Source: Cycas panzhihuaensis (lineage: Eukaryota > Cycadophyta). From it: DNA of 64,000 nt. Location: the NCBI GenBank assembly GCA_023213395.1, contig CM041465.1:119543741-119607740 (forward strand), written 5' to 3'. Both the position numbers and the translations under genes were made by a program. Positions 28,061 to 39,403 of this stretch are shown here, piece by piece; position 1 is the stretch's first letter; every line of letters begins with the position of its first letter. The notes beneath the pieces are model-generated. The model was given only the letters and a program-made list of their open reading frames with translations. It was not told where the DNA came from and did not search any database.

Positions 28061-28122
28061 AAAAACATGATTTTATTCATAAACTGTGATTGATCATGTT
28101 TTATGAATAAAATCATGTTTTT
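28061..28122. repeat. Perfect 23-bp inverted repeat with 16-nt loop
   Basis: The left arm 28061-28083 and right arm 28100-28122 are exact reverse complements (AAAAACATGATTTTATTCAT plus AAA, and its complement). A third, imperfect copy of the arm lies at 28008-28031. The stem could fold in RNA or mark a MITE or LTR end. Confidence 0.8.
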
Positions 28123-28418
28123 GACAATGCCAAAAATGCGATGAAATAGAAAATAGGAAAAGAAGAGAAAACATAAAAAAAACATCCAATATTATTCAAT
28201 GAATGAAGGAAAATTGACTCCTATAAGGATAAATATAACCTAGAAGAGGTTACTAAAGTAAGAACAAGGCCCAAAAGCACCATGAATAGATAATAAAATA
28301 TGACATTAAGAGGAAACAACACAAAAAATAAATAAATTATAAGGAAAATTATTTCAGAGCAGATGGATGGAAAGATTTATTGCTATAATTATCACTCATT
28401 GGCACATAAAAATATCAT

Positions 28419-28422
<4 letters not shown>

Positions 28423-28504
<82 letters not shown>
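28423..28504. repeat. (AT)n microsatellite
   Basis: About 41 uninterrupted AT units. The open frame across it (poly Tyr-Ile) is an artefact. Confidence 0.95.
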
Positions 28505-28506
<2 letters not shown>

Positions 28507-29022
28507 TTCAATCATATATTATCACTAATATTTGCATATAATTTCACCAAAATCAAGCCAAATTGAGTTGAAAACATGTCATAATATTTTAAGTACTTGA
28601 GCACAATCTTATATAAAAAGCAAATGCATGAATGAATAAGTAAATCAATCAATGAGATAAATGAACATCTAACAAGGGTTACATTTTGGTGAAACATGAG
28701 GATTGTCATGCGTTTGATATAGTAACACTAACATGGGACTCCTCATAATCTTAATTACCATGCCCCCTACCTCAAAGATACTACCTAGATAGATGGATCA
28801 AATACACATTTTTTTAAAGATGATATCACTTCTTTAGAGTGATGATTTCTCATGCTTGATGACTTAATATAATTGTTGGTTATGAAACTTCTGTTGAATT
28901 TTATACAAGTATCTATTAGCATCAATATATGTGTAATTCTATATATTCCTATCTAAACATTGGGATTATATTGTATTGCCATTTAACTCTTTAGATCAAA
29001 TACCATGTGAGGTGTTGCCAGT

Positions 29023-29424
29023 TGTTATGTACCTGATACCCTTTTAATACATCTACCCTCCTCTTTTATCTCTTTGATGTATCTTCTTCTTCTTCTTCTC
29101 CTTCTACTTCTTCGTCTTCACTAGTCTCTTATTGTAATTATCCCACATGCATTAGTCAAGTCTCCTTCTTTATCTTTACTAGTCTCTTATTATAATTGTC
29201 TCACATGCATTAGTGAAGAGAGATGAGTGGCCTTTGTAGCCTTATATATATATACTTTCTACTTTTGTAAAGGACATATTTAAGCATTAAGATATTATGT
29301 ATTGAAGGTTACCCCCTTGAAGTGGCATAGTAATACATAGTGATCTTATGCTTATGCAATTTTCTTGAGGAGAATTCAACTTTTATTGGAGGATATCGTG
29401 ATTGTTGGAGTAAAGGCCATTCCA
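29023..29424 (+). repeat. 5' LTR of gypsy B
   Basis: 402 bp. It holds a (CTT)n-like tract at about 29083-29115 and an internal tandem duplication of period 58 (ACTAGTCTCTTATT at 29120 and 29178). The same duplication is present in the 3' LTR. Confidence 0.85.
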
Positions 29425-29426
29425 AG

Positions 29427-29438
29427 TGGTATCAAAGT
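29427..29438 (+). other. Primer-binding site of gypsy B
   Basis: TGGTATCAAAGT follows the 5' LTR after a 2-base spacer. It matches the initiator tRNA-Met primer type with decay at the 3' side. Confidence 0.75.
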
Positions 29439-29439
29439 G

Positions 29440-30600
29440 GTCAATCCATAGCCTATAGGAGAGTCAAAGGTATTGAATAGTCAAATTTTTATCCCATCAG
29501 TATTTACACTTATTTTAATTTTTTCTTTAGTTACTTTTGCTTTTTAGGGGTAAACAACATTATAATTAGGTAGCTCCTTAACACTAACACTAGGTAGTTT
29601 TTCTTCATTTAAATAAAGACCCTATGCTGGGGGTCTATAAATATCAGGAGGATATGTCATTTTGGGCTAAGCGTATTGTGACTTTTTTGCCCTCTATGTA
29701 GAGGACTAGAGATCATACTCCTAAACCAAACCTTAGACAAAACTCTACTATAGAATTATACCTCCATGTACTTGCAGGTATATAGGAGGACCCCTTAGGT
29801 AGGCCTTCCTAGTATAGGTAAATATAGGAAACCTATTAGCCATCTACAATTTGTAGTACACTAATAAATAGTTAGCCCTAAGAAGTTACTCTCCATGTAC
29901 CCTAGATATAAGGTAGTGTGGTTGCAGAGTAAAGTATTAGCCTTTACAAGTTGATATTATTTATGAATAGGATTAGTATATTAGAGGAATTATAAACCAA
30001 ACAATCCCAAACCTAGTATACCTAGTTAGTTTATGCACACCTAGTCAGTCAATAAGTCAATTATTATCAATCTACAAAATCTAGTGTGTCCAATCAGTTT
30101 CTTGTTAGTTCATATACACATAATTAGTTAGTTAGTGAATAGACCAAAAAAATAAAAAAGAAAAAAAAAAGTAAAAAAAAAAAAAAATTAGTCGATTGTA
30201 AGCAGTAAAAAAAAAAAATCCATATTGCTTAATTGTAAAATAAGTGGGACAACAATCTAAAGATACCCACTAATAGCTTAACATCCTTAAGAACCTAGAG
30301 TCACAAGATAATATTGAGTTAATGCTAGGAAGAAAAGTAGCCCCTAAAATCAACCCTGATTAGAGCTTGAACTCAATGATGTAATCATCTTATTAAGAGG
30401 GGAAATAAGTGTCAAACTTTAAGAGGTACAACACACAGTAAATAATTTGGCCCTTCAAGTATCTAATATGACTTCTCTATTAAAGAAAATTTTCACCAAT
30501 AAGGATAACTAAGTTAAGAAGGATGACTACCATTATAAAGGAAAAAAAAAACTCGATTTGGATGATATATCTTAATAAGGATATCATAATGAGAGCATGG
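29440..30600 (+). other. Gypsy B leader, non-coding
   Basis: Untranslated leader with A-runs near 30155-30187 and 30210-30220. The part at about 29760-29960 resembles the leader of gypsy E read on the minus strand (63290-63560), for example the phrase around AGTTACTCTCCATGTACCCTA versus its counterpart. This suggests B and E are related. Confidence 0.5.
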
Positions 30601-30619
30601 ATGATGATCACTATGATAA

Positions 30620-31279
30620 CAGATGAGGAAGTCTAACCTTTCTTCAAAAGGTAGAGCTAAAAAAATTTATTAGTAATGATGTTCAAACTTGGGTGTCACA
30701 AATAGAATAATGCTTTGCCCTTCACCAAGTCTTAAAAGATAAAAGGATTAATAGCCTCTCTGCATATGGAATTTGAGCCTTACCTATGGTACTAGTGGGT
30801 GAAGAAGAAGGTTAATAGACTTAGTTATAATTGGTACTATTTTTCAAGGACCTTAAGACCTAATATAATAATATTTAGGATAATGACTATTTCATTCAAC
30901 TCACAAAGATTTAACAAAATAGTACAATTTTAGAATATACATTTATATACCAATGCCTCTCCACACGAGTCAAGAACCTAAGTAAGGAACAAATTCTAGA
31001 ACTATATATTGGTGGACTTTGAGATGAGACTAAATATGAACTTCATCTCTTGAATCCTACATAAATCACATAAGCCATAAGACTAGCATGCCATATTGAA
31101 GCAAAAAAAAGGTGTCTTAATAGTCCATGTAACTATATGTAGACAAGGGAATACCATCACATATATCACATGCCCCACTTATGTCACACTCACTAACTAT
31201 TCAAAGAATGACCACATAAGAAGTTAATGAGAAGAGGTCAAAAGGGTTATGCTTTGGATGCAACAAAAAATAGTATAAA
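30620..31279 (+). pseudogene. Gypsy B gag remnant, interrupted by F
   Basis: The capsid-type gag is recognisable with stops: NDVQTWVSQIE, CFALHQVLKDKRIN and LSKEQILELYIGGL in order. The knuckle CFGCNKK begins at about 31247 and is cut by F at 31280. The reading resumes after 37192 with NDH. ATAAA at 31275-31279 is the F target site. Confidence 0.75.
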
Positions 31280-31669
31280 TGTTGGGGTTAATGATCCGCA
31301 CCCCACTCCCACCTTTCAACTAAGAGTGCACACCTCACTCTCATCAATTTACATATGTGGGTGCTCACATGTGAAGGTAAGTATAAGGTAAGGTTAAGTT
31401 GATTTGATTTAATTTGAGTTAAGTTATTTTGAGTTAAGTTATATTTTTTTGTTATTTAAATTTTAGGGGTTGAGGAGTTTCCCTCCTCCTCCAAACTATA
31501 TATTTGGAGGGGTATGCAACCCTGGTGTCTTTAGATACCACCTACTTTTAGACATTTATAATGCTCTCTCTCAAACAATGGATTGAATACAAATGATTTT
31601 CTGTTTATGCAACAATAGAATGATTATATATTTATGTTCTGTCTTGTTTTCCATCATTATTTTCCTACA
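31280..31669 (+). repeat. 5' LTR of element F
   Basis: 390 bp, matching 36821-37192 closely by eye over most of its length. Both copies contain TTTCCCTCCTCC(T/C)CCAAACTA and end near CATCATTATTTTCCTA. Confidence 0.9.
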
Positions 31670-31671
31670 TT

Positions 31672-31683
31672 TGGTATCAGAGC
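31672..31683 (+). other. Primer-binding site of element F
   Basis: TGGTATCAGAGC, an exact match to the initiator tRNA-Met 3' end complement, two bases after the 5' LTR. Confidence 0.95.
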
Positions 31684-32169
31684 AGAGATTGTTGGGCTAT
31701 TGCACCTTTATTTGAAGTTTTTTGAAGAGCAAGAAGACCTATTAGCATTTTGAAGTAGATTTACTCATAGCAAGCAAAGATTGGTTATATTCATTTTATG
31801 AAAAGGTTATTAGCAGTTTCTTGTATTTTTAATTAGAGATATGATTATTCTTGAGTTATACTTATGAAATAACAAATATATTTCAGATATTTTTTTAGAT
31901 TTGTGTAGGTGCATAGATGCAAACACCAAATATCAAGTTTTTATCACTCTACAAAGGTTTTATCAATAAATTTTACATATTTTATCATATATTTGACTAT
32001 TTTATAGTATATTTTTAGCTATTTATTTTATATTTTCTCAGATCTATATAAGAACACAGTTGTAATCAATATTTATTCAAGTTTTCTCTAGATCTATGCT
32101 ATATATTCTTCAGATCTGTGTATTTTATCAAATATTTGACCATTTTCTATTTTATTTTATTTATATATT

Positions 32170-32300
32170 TAATATTTTCTTCAAATCTATAATATTTTTT
32201 TCAGATCTGTAATATTTTCTTTAGATCTACAACATTTTTCTTCAAATCTGTAATATTTTCTCTAGATCTGTTGTATTTGCTCCAGATCTGCATATTTTAT
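32170..32300 (+). repeat. Degenerate 20-21 bp tandem array in F leader
   Basis: About six units of the form TTC(A/T)(A/G)ATCTGTAATATTTT. AGATCT recurs at about 32203, 32223, 32264 and 32283, with further scattered copies from 32039. It lies in the untranslated leader between primer site and captured block. Confidence 0.7.
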
Positions 32301-32879
32301 CATATATTTAACCTTTTTTAGCATATTTGACCCAGTTATTTAAGTTCTTCTTTCAGATTTATGTAAGTTTTGGTGCATATTTAGCCTAAAAAGCCATATA
32401 CTATAGTAGATCTATCTACTGGAGAAATCTGTTTGAAGTTTTGACTTATGTGGAAGAAGATCTTATCTTTAAAAGTCAATCTGCTATAAATCTGCCATAG
32501 TTATATTACTAGGTTCTTCATTTTTATTCAGATTTAAACATATATTTCTTAGTTCTATGATATATCTGCTCCAATATATTTGAAAGATTTTAGATACAAA
32601 TATATATATATTTCTCTCTGCTATATTTAAAAAATATTTCTTGGTTTTGTTGTGGCTTTATTGTGTAAAGATTTCAGATACAAATGCATATACATTTCTT
32701 ATTTATTTGATATACTTTCTTCAATATATTTAAAAAAATTTTAGGTTTCATTTGTGGCTCTATTGAATCACCAATTTTTTCATGTTTTTCTATAAATATA
32801 GTTTTTTTTTAAATATCTCTTCTGTGATATACATATTATACAAAGATTATTCTTTTTCAACTGAAAAAAAAAAAAAAAA

Positions 32880-33280
32880 AAACTCAAAACTTTTGTCATC
32901 TTTCCTCTTTTTGGAATAAATTCATAAGAATAAACTGCATCATTGACTTCTTCAATAGTAGGAATATTATTTACATCTATTTTTCAAGGTGCTATGAAGT
33001 TCCTCTAATATTACTTATATTTTTTTATACAAGTTATAGGATCAATAGAAGCCCAAGGCATCTTTAGATTTCCTCATATAACCTCAATATTTATCACTTA
33101 CTTTTCGAATAAACTCATAAGAAAAAACTGCATTCATTCCTACAACTATCAAGGAGAGAAACAAAGATATTTTATTTGAAACAAAACTAGCCAACTCCAC
33201 AATAGTGGGATTGTAATACATTACAGTATTGATACCAATATACTAGCACTCCAACAAGTAAAGTAAGTCTTATTTTCTTG
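32880..33280 (-). pseudogene. Inositol-transporter-like exon fragment in F
   Basis: The minus strand at 33137-33250 reads [20 protein letters not shown], then [18 protein letters not shown]. By memory of the family this fits the conserved middle of plant inositol transporters (major facilitator superfamily), where a [13 protein letters not shown] motif and SNK/SNQ-LLLSL follow. A stop (TAG) replaces the residue before the first Tyr. It then runs into FSYEFIRK and GTAAGT (near 33108), a plausible splice donor. A similar FSYEFIPK phrase recurs near 32915-32945. This is a fragment, not a gene. Confidence 0.6.
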
Positions 33281-33282
33281 CT

Positions 33283-33425
33283 TTTAAACAAGTCAAAGAT
33301 TCATCAAAAAGCACATTAGAAGATTCACCATTTACAACTTCTGGTACATAAAAAAATTCATCTGTTGCATCACTCAAGTGAAGAAAGGAGCCCTACTTCC
33401 CTGTTGCATCAACAAACTACTCATG
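33283..33425 (-). pseudogene. Fragment resembling an EDR2-like (DUF1336) protein
   Basis: The minus strand reads LHLSDATDEFFYVPE followed by VVNGESSNVLFDESLTCL. The LSDA-DEFFDVPE phrase is typical of one group of plant DUF1336/EDR2-like proteins, by recollection only. It ends at a stop directly before the transporter-like fragment. Short and low certainty. Confidence 0.35.
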
Positions 33426-33669
33426 TTCTACTTGTGTTTTCATATGTTATTCATCCACTCCTATTATTGAATTCTTATTTCCCAACTAACTTGAAGATAA
33501 ATTAGTACATTTATAACCTTCTGGCTTAGCCTTGAACATTAGCACATTTATAACATTTAAGGTTATTTTGGCTACTAATATTCATAATCAAATTTCTTTA
33601 AACTAATTTTATTGTTATTGTATAGAGACAAAACTCAAGACAATACATCATTCTCATCACTATTGAAAA

Positions 33670-34170
33670 GTAAAGGTAATTTATCTTTCCCAATAATTAG
33701 CCATTATAATTGGTAGTAGTGCACAAATCAAAGAATCATTAACATCATGCAATGCTATCCTAAAATATATTTCAAGTAACCCAGGTGCCATTTTGAAAGC
33801 CTATTTTGGTCTCACAGATAGTGTTGAACCCATTGAAGCTTGTAATGCATCAGCCATCCTAGGAGATGGCCAGTGATGCTCAACTAAGCCATCATTCTCA
33901 TCCTTTAGAAGCTCAAGAAATAAAGCATCTACATCATCCTTAGATCCAATATTCTCATCTTCATAATCCCCACCTTGATCCTCTATCATGGAACTATTAT
34001 AAGCTTCATCCATTAGTGCCAGTAACATCTCAGGTGCTGGACTTTTCTGGATAGAAGTTGTATTAGTTCCAAGCAATTATCCTAAACTCTGCTCTAATTT
34101 TTCCAAAGCCAATGTTAAGGTTGGTAAATAAATAAGAGTAGAAAATAGAGGCAAAAAAATATCCTAGAGC
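33670..34170 (-). pseudogene. Host gene fragment, possibly AP-5 beta-like helical-repeat protein
   Basis: Open for 91 codons at 33801-34076, with acidic content (DEAYNSSMIEDQGGDYEDEN, LFLELLKDENDGL). It extends in frame on both sides across single stops: upstream LPTLTLALEKLEQSLG, downstream MAPGLLEIYFRIALHDVNDS and LICALLPIIMA. The text is clearly coding-like. From memory it resembles a plant protein annotated as AP-5 complex subunit beta or ARM-repeat-like. That identification needs a protein search. Its FSYE continuation appears elsewhere in the block (33108-33130), so exons are shuffled. Confidence 0.5.
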
Positions 34171-34425
34171 TATTAATCTAGGAAGCAGCTTCAAAAAGGG
34201 TTTTTATAATGCCTCCCCATCACATGCAATCAACTTCAACAGCAGAGGAAAAAAACTAGGGGAGTAAACTTGGAAAGGAACTCAATAATTTTGTTTTATT
34301 CTAATTAAGAAAGTCAAGGGTTGCTTCTGCTACCAGAGGGTTTACAAATTACTAAGAGGAGAAGTCCAGTCGAGGTTCTAAAGTTAGGCACAATAGTAAT
34401 ACTATATTAGAAGAGCTTATTTATA

Positions 34426-34735
34426 GGCAGATAGACCCCATCCACCATCATACTCATTTTGGGCATATCCTGCAATCATTACAGTCCATGAGATCATACT
34501 TTACGTAGGCATTTCATCAAACACTTGTTGTGCACCCTCTACATTGTAGCATTTAATATACATGTCAACAAGGGAACTTTCCACATAGATATTTAACCCA
34601 AATCCAACTTTGATTATGTGGGCATGTACCTGTTTGCCCAATCCTAGGCACGTTAAGCTACTACATGGAATTAGAACGCTGGTAAAAGTGAACAAATCTA
34701 GCCTCATCCTCTCCCGTCATATTTAGAAGAAGAGT
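34426..34735 (-). pseudogene. Pentatricopeptide repeat (PPR) protein fragment in F
   Basis: The minus strand shows one PPR period and parts of two: LFTFTSVLIPCSSLTCLGLG, KQVHAHIIKVGF, YVESSLVDMYIKC, then QQVFDEMPT and, past a stop, SMISWTVMIAGYAQNE. These are diagnostic of PLS-type plant PPR proteins, which bind organelle RNA. The open part is 68 codons (34501-34707), and a one-base shift near 34707 joins it to LLLNMTGE upstream. It has no start and no C-terminal domain. Confidence 0.85.
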
Positions 34736-34849
34736 TTCACATCATCATACTCTACTCATTTGGACAGTGTTGAATGATCTATGATACACCTGCCTCTCCA
34801 TGATGATCTCCACAGTGGCTGTAATAAGTGCAGCAGCAGCACGGCGACA

Positions 34850-36100
34850 TCGGTGCCAATCTTTTGATTTATTTAAAGTTTTTTTTCAAAAATTTTTAAT
34901 ATATATTTTTATAAAGTTTAAAATATTAAATTAAATTTTATAAAAATTTTAATTCCAAGTTTTTATAAGTCTTAGACCCCTTTACACTCTAGCCTCTAGT
35001 CCCATACTATCTCACATGACCATTATCTTTATTCCAAATGGGCTAACATAATTCTCATTATATATATATATATTTTTTTTCATTTCATATAAGGTACCTG
35101 GCAAATTTTTACCATATCTTTTGATTGGATTATCAGTTTCTGACGAAACCTATCTCATTGTGTCTAAATTTTTTTGGGGTATGATTTCAACTGGTCATAT
35201 GCCCTATTTGGAGCTGATTTGACTTGCTTTTAATCAGTTTAAGAATGATAATTCATTTTCAAAGCCATTTAAAACTAGTTTCACAAAATCACTTTTTTAT
35301 CAGATTATATTTTATGACAGGGAGATTATTTTCTACCTGGATCTATTCTGCAGCCATCTATTATCAACAAACTTCATCAACATCTATTCATTTTATTTTT
35401 TAAGATTTATTTTAATCAATGAAAGTGACACTTTAGTATTTTCTTAGCATATTCACATGAAAGTACTTGTTGCTATTTTTATTATAACTTCTCTATTTTA
35501 CATCAGAATTCAGATCCATCCATTTCGTTGATTTTCAAAGCCATCAAAGTTGAGGTACTTAATAGCCTCCAATTTGTCATTATTGCATATTTACATATAT
35601 TATTTCTCAAAATTTTTTACCTGAAAATATATTAAGTATCTCTCTAAACCATATTTGACCATTTCACATTATTCTATAAATTTTTACTACCATTTTTATA
35701 ATATTTTGAGCCCTAGACTCCCATTAAGCCTTAAAAAGAGGACTGCATCTTTTGTTTATTAAAATATTAACTTGCAGGAACCCATTTTCAAAACGGTCAG
35801 TTCTATTGAATAGTTTTTTTGTTGATCTTCATATTGGTATAATTTCACTTTATTCTAACATTGTTTAGCATAACTTTGGAGCTTCTAAACTTCAACATTC
35901 AATATATCCTAACAGGCTTTCACTTACTTCTTACACTTATAACAATTGCATTTAGTTGATATACTTCCCAAAAGCATCTTTCATTTTTTCAAAGGACATT
36001 ATATTTCTTTCAAAGAGTATATTTGACATCATATAAGTTTATTAATTTATTAACTTCTTTGACTTGATAAAAGCATATTCCTTTTTATGTATAAAAGTTT
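34850..36100. other. Non-coding interior of F between captured block and gag
   Basis: AT-rich, with T-runs near 34881-34888 and 35068-35080. I see no recognisable protein. It may include introns or the rest of the leader. Confidence 0.5.
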
Positions 36101-36108
36101 TTGGTAAA

Positions 36109-36780
36109 ATGACAATTAATCTTAATAAAGTATAATTTCCTATATTCGATGGCCATAATTTTTCATAATGGCATCAAACAATGCAACATTATTTTATTAC
36201 ACATGATCTTTGGAACTACTTACAGGGTAACTATGATGTTAGTATTAAAGAAAACATTAAAAAAGACAATGAAGCCCTAGCTTTACTATTTTGCACTATA
36301 GATGATAATGTCTTTTCTAAAGTTTGTGAACTAACAACTTCCAAATCCATATGGGACATCTTAATTTCTACTTATGGGGGAGATACCCTCAACGAATTTA
36401 ATATTGATATTATAGAGCATGTGAGATAGGTACTAGAACAGGTGGATTTTAATGACAATACTAAGGAAGATTCAAGTCAACTGCATGATTATCTTATTAT
36501 ATAAGAACTTGATCCTCCATTTGAGGGGGTGAAATATGATGATATGACAACTTCTCATAGTATAAAGACTTCAGAAGACAAAGTTAATTTTTAAAAAGTT
36601 AAAGTTAAAGTTGTAGCCACACCTCCACATTTGAATCAAGCTTCATTTACTTACAGATTTTTTGCACCGCTCAATGGTAGAGACATACACATTGGTAAAA
36701 GAATGAAGTAAGTTAATAAAGATCAAACTATAAAACAGATCTTTAAATTTTTTTTAAGTATAAATTTTACAAGTTTAAAG
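36109..36780 (+). pseudogene. Element F gag remnant (copia type)
   Basis: From the ATG at 36109 a stop interrupts after MTINLNKV. FPIFDGHNF then leads to the long open part at 36181-36429, with ITHDLWNYLQGNYD, ALALLFCTIDDNVFSKV and SIWDILISTYGG. This is the copia gag UBN2-type helical core (binding of the element RNA and particle formation). Further degraded sequence runs to the polypurine tract. No CCHC knuckle or protease follows. Confidence 0.75.
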
Positions 36781-36820
36781 AGATGATAAAGTTGTTCATG
36801 ATGACTATTAAGGGGAAGAA

Positions 36821-37192
36821 TGTTGGGGTTAATGATCATCACCCTACTCCCACCTTTCAACCAGGAGTACACACCTCACTCTCATCAATTTACACATGTG
36901 GATGCTCATTTGTGAAGGTAAGTATAAGGCAAGGTTAAGTTGATTTAATTTAATTTGAATTAAGTTATATTTTATTTTTATTCAAATTTTAGGGGTTAAG
37001 AAGTTTCCCTCCTCCCCCAAACTATATATTTGAAGGGGTGTGCAACCCTAGTATCTTTAGACATTGCCTACTTTTAGAGATTTGTAATGCTTTCTCTTAA
37101 ATAATAGGTTGAATACAAAGGATTTTCTGTTTATGCAACAATGGAATGATTATGTATTTATGTTCTACCCTATTCTCCATCATTATTTTCCT
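36821..37192 (+). repeat. 3' LTR of element F
   Basis: About 372 bp, starting TGTTGGGGTT directly after AAGGGGAAGAA. The last few bases are altered compared with the 5' LTR. Confidence 0.9.
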
Positions 37193-37720
37193 ATAACAAT
37201 GATCATTGATATTTTAAAAAACTATTATTTATCATTGAGGACACAGAATGAGGAATAAGAGGGAGAAAATATTCTAAAACAACCATATGACATGTTCTAG
37301 AATTGCCAGAATCACCAATAGATAATGATGATGATGATACTGTAACCATCTCTATCCATGCCTTAGCTAGAATTACTACTTCTCAAACTCTCAAAATCAT
37401 TGGGTATATTAAGAAAAAGTGAATGGTTATATTAATTGACTCAGGAAGCACCCATAATTTCATTAATAAAAAACTAGATGAAGAGATCAATTATTTCCTA
37501 TATCCAATCAAGAACTTCCAAGTCATGGTTGCTAATGGGAGAACACTATCTTGTGATGGGAAATGCCATAATATTAGGCTTACCATGGGAGAGTATCATT
37601 TATCTACTTCAATATTTATAATCCCCATCAAAGGTGTCGATGTAGTTTTAGGATTTCAAAGGTTGAAGATACTTGGCACCATTCAACTTAACCTATAAGA
37701 GTTATTCATTCAATTCAACT
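37193..37720 (+). pseudogene. Gypsy B gag tail and protease remnant
   Basis: The gag tail resumes after F. Retropepsin lies in 37423-37698: ILIDSGSTHNFINKKL has an intact DSG active site, and VDVVLGFQRLKILG is the expected second conserved block. A stop (TGA, 37420-37422) precedes the open part. The DSGSTHNFI form is typical of chromoviral gypsy elements. Confidence 0.8.
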
Positions 37721-37949
37721 TAGTAGGTCAAAAGTACCGAATTGATAGAATCACCTTACCCCCATCATAAGTCATCAGCTCATATAGGATGGAGAAGTTG
37801 ATACGAAAGGAAAATATAGGGATAATTATAAAGTGTTATACAATCACAGGTTAACTGCCCCTAATTAGAGAAGATACAACTTACGACAGTCACCTATTAC
37901 CAGAATTATGAGAAGCTCTACTTAAAGATCCTTAGGTCTTTGATGAAGA

Positions 37950-39300
37950 CCCTAAGGGACTTCCACTACAATGAGAGCAGGACCATACTATTGAGATTAT
38001 CCCTGGGAGTCACCCACCTAGCATATGACCATATGGGTATTCATACCAAAAAAAGAGTGAAATTAAAAGGTTGGTACATGAATTGTAAGATGTAGGGGTT
38101 ATCTAGGAAAGTAAAAGTGACTTTTTTGCCCTAGTCATATTAGTTAGAAAAAAAGATAGTTCATTCAGGATGTGTGTTAATTACAGGGAGTTGAATAAAA
38201 TCATAATCAAGGATAATTTTCCTATTCTAGTGATTGGTGAATTACTAAATGAATTACATGGTGTAATTATATTTGTATCATTGGATCTTTGATCCTATTA
38301 TCACCAAATTAGGGTTTAGATAGAAGATGTCTACAAAATAGCCTTTTGAACCCATGAAGGTCACTATGAATTCTTGGTCATGACCTTTGGCCTCACTAAT
38401 GCACTAGCCACATTCTAAGGACTTATGAATAAAATCTTTTGTCTTTACTTAAGAAAATTTATCTTGGTCTTTTTTGATGACATCCTCATATACAGTCAGA
38501 TAATTGAAGAACATCTTTAACATGTAGACAAGGTTTTGAAATTATTAGAAGGTAACCAACTATATGTCAAAAAATCTAAATGTAATTTTAGCAAGAAAGA
38601 GATAGAATACTTGGGCCACATCATTTCTCAGGATGAAGTAAAGATTGACTCAAAAAAGATTGTCACTATACAAAACTGGCCCCAACCTAAAATATTAAAG
38701 GTCTTCAGGGATTCCTAGGATTGATAGGATACTATCGAAAGTTTATTAAGGGGTATACCAGGATAGTAGCACCCCTAACATAGTTGCTAAAGAATGACTC
38801 ATTCTAGTAGACAATTATGGCAAGTGAAACCTTTGCAACACTAAAAGAAGCCATGACCACTACATCAGTGTTATTAACACTCGACTTTATTAAAATATTT
38901 ACTATTGAATGTGATGCCTTGGGACAAGGTTTAGGAACAGTACTCGTGCAAGACAAATGACACTTAACTTTTGAGAGTTAGAGGTTATAACTAAGGGAGT
39001 TGGTTAAGTCTACCTATAAAAAGGAAAGGATGGTAATCTTATATGTAGTCAAGAAATGGCATTAATACCTTCTTAGGGCATATTTTAAGATAAAAACTAA
39101 CCATAATAGTCTAAAATACATCCTCAACCAAAGGGTAGGCTCTGAGGAGCAAAATAAATGGGTATTTAAAATGTAAGGTTTCAACTTTGAAATCATTTAC
39201 AAAAAGGAGAAGGAAAATGTCATAGTTGATACCCTTTCTAGAAAAGAAGAGGAACCCACATTATGTACTATCACATCTATTAGCTCTTCTTAGATTCAAG
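37950..39300 (+). pseudogene. Gypsy B RT and RNase H remnant
   Basis: RT shows VRKKDSSFRMCVNYRELNKI-like text near 38140-38205, then [11 protein letters not shown] near 38465-38500 with both catalytic Asp present. The fingers/thumb part is at 38536-38718 (KSKCNFSKKEIEYLGHIIS). RNase H follows to about 39260, with TIECDALGQGLG near 38905. Stops and shifts break it. It is interrupted at 39403 by C. Confidence 0.8.
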
Positions 39301-39403
39301 AAACTCATGAAGAATAGGAGCATGACATAGGGACTAGGCAAATGATCTAGGACCTCCAAAAAGACCAATATAGTCATAAAGGGTTTTCATAGCTAACAAA
39401 CAC

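Larger units (their letters stand above)
26160..29022. other. Non-coding stretch right of gypsy T
   Basis: Probably T leader and LTR plus older DNA. It contains a T-run near 26320-26331, A- and T-runs near 27227-27260, a perfect 23-bp inverted repeat (28061-28122) and an (AT)n tract (28423-28504). Open frames here are AT-repeat artefacts or low complexity. Bases 29018-29022 (CCAGT) may be the left target-site duplication of gypsy B. Confidence 0.6.
31280..37192 (+). mobile_element. Element F, gag-only copia-type element carrying host gene fragments
   Basis: LTRs at 31280-31669 and 36821 to about 37192 start TGTTGGGGTTAATGATC. A perfect primer site is at 31672-31683 and a polypurine tract (AAGGGGAAGAA) at 36810-36820. 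Target duplications are ATAAA (31275-31279) and ATAAC (37193-37197). The interior has a T-rich leader with tandem repeats, a 2-kb minus-strand block of gene fragments (32880-34740) and a copia-like gag (36109-36780). No protease, integrase or RT is present, so it depended on other copia elements. Confidence 0.85.

Noticed and set aside
28363-28566. Open frame with a long Tyr-Ile repeat
   Set aside because: It is the translation of the (AT)n microsatellite, not a gene.
34501-34707. PPR frame as a host gene
   Set aside because: It lacks a start, has one to two motifs, is broken by stop and frameshift, and sits inside retroelement F.
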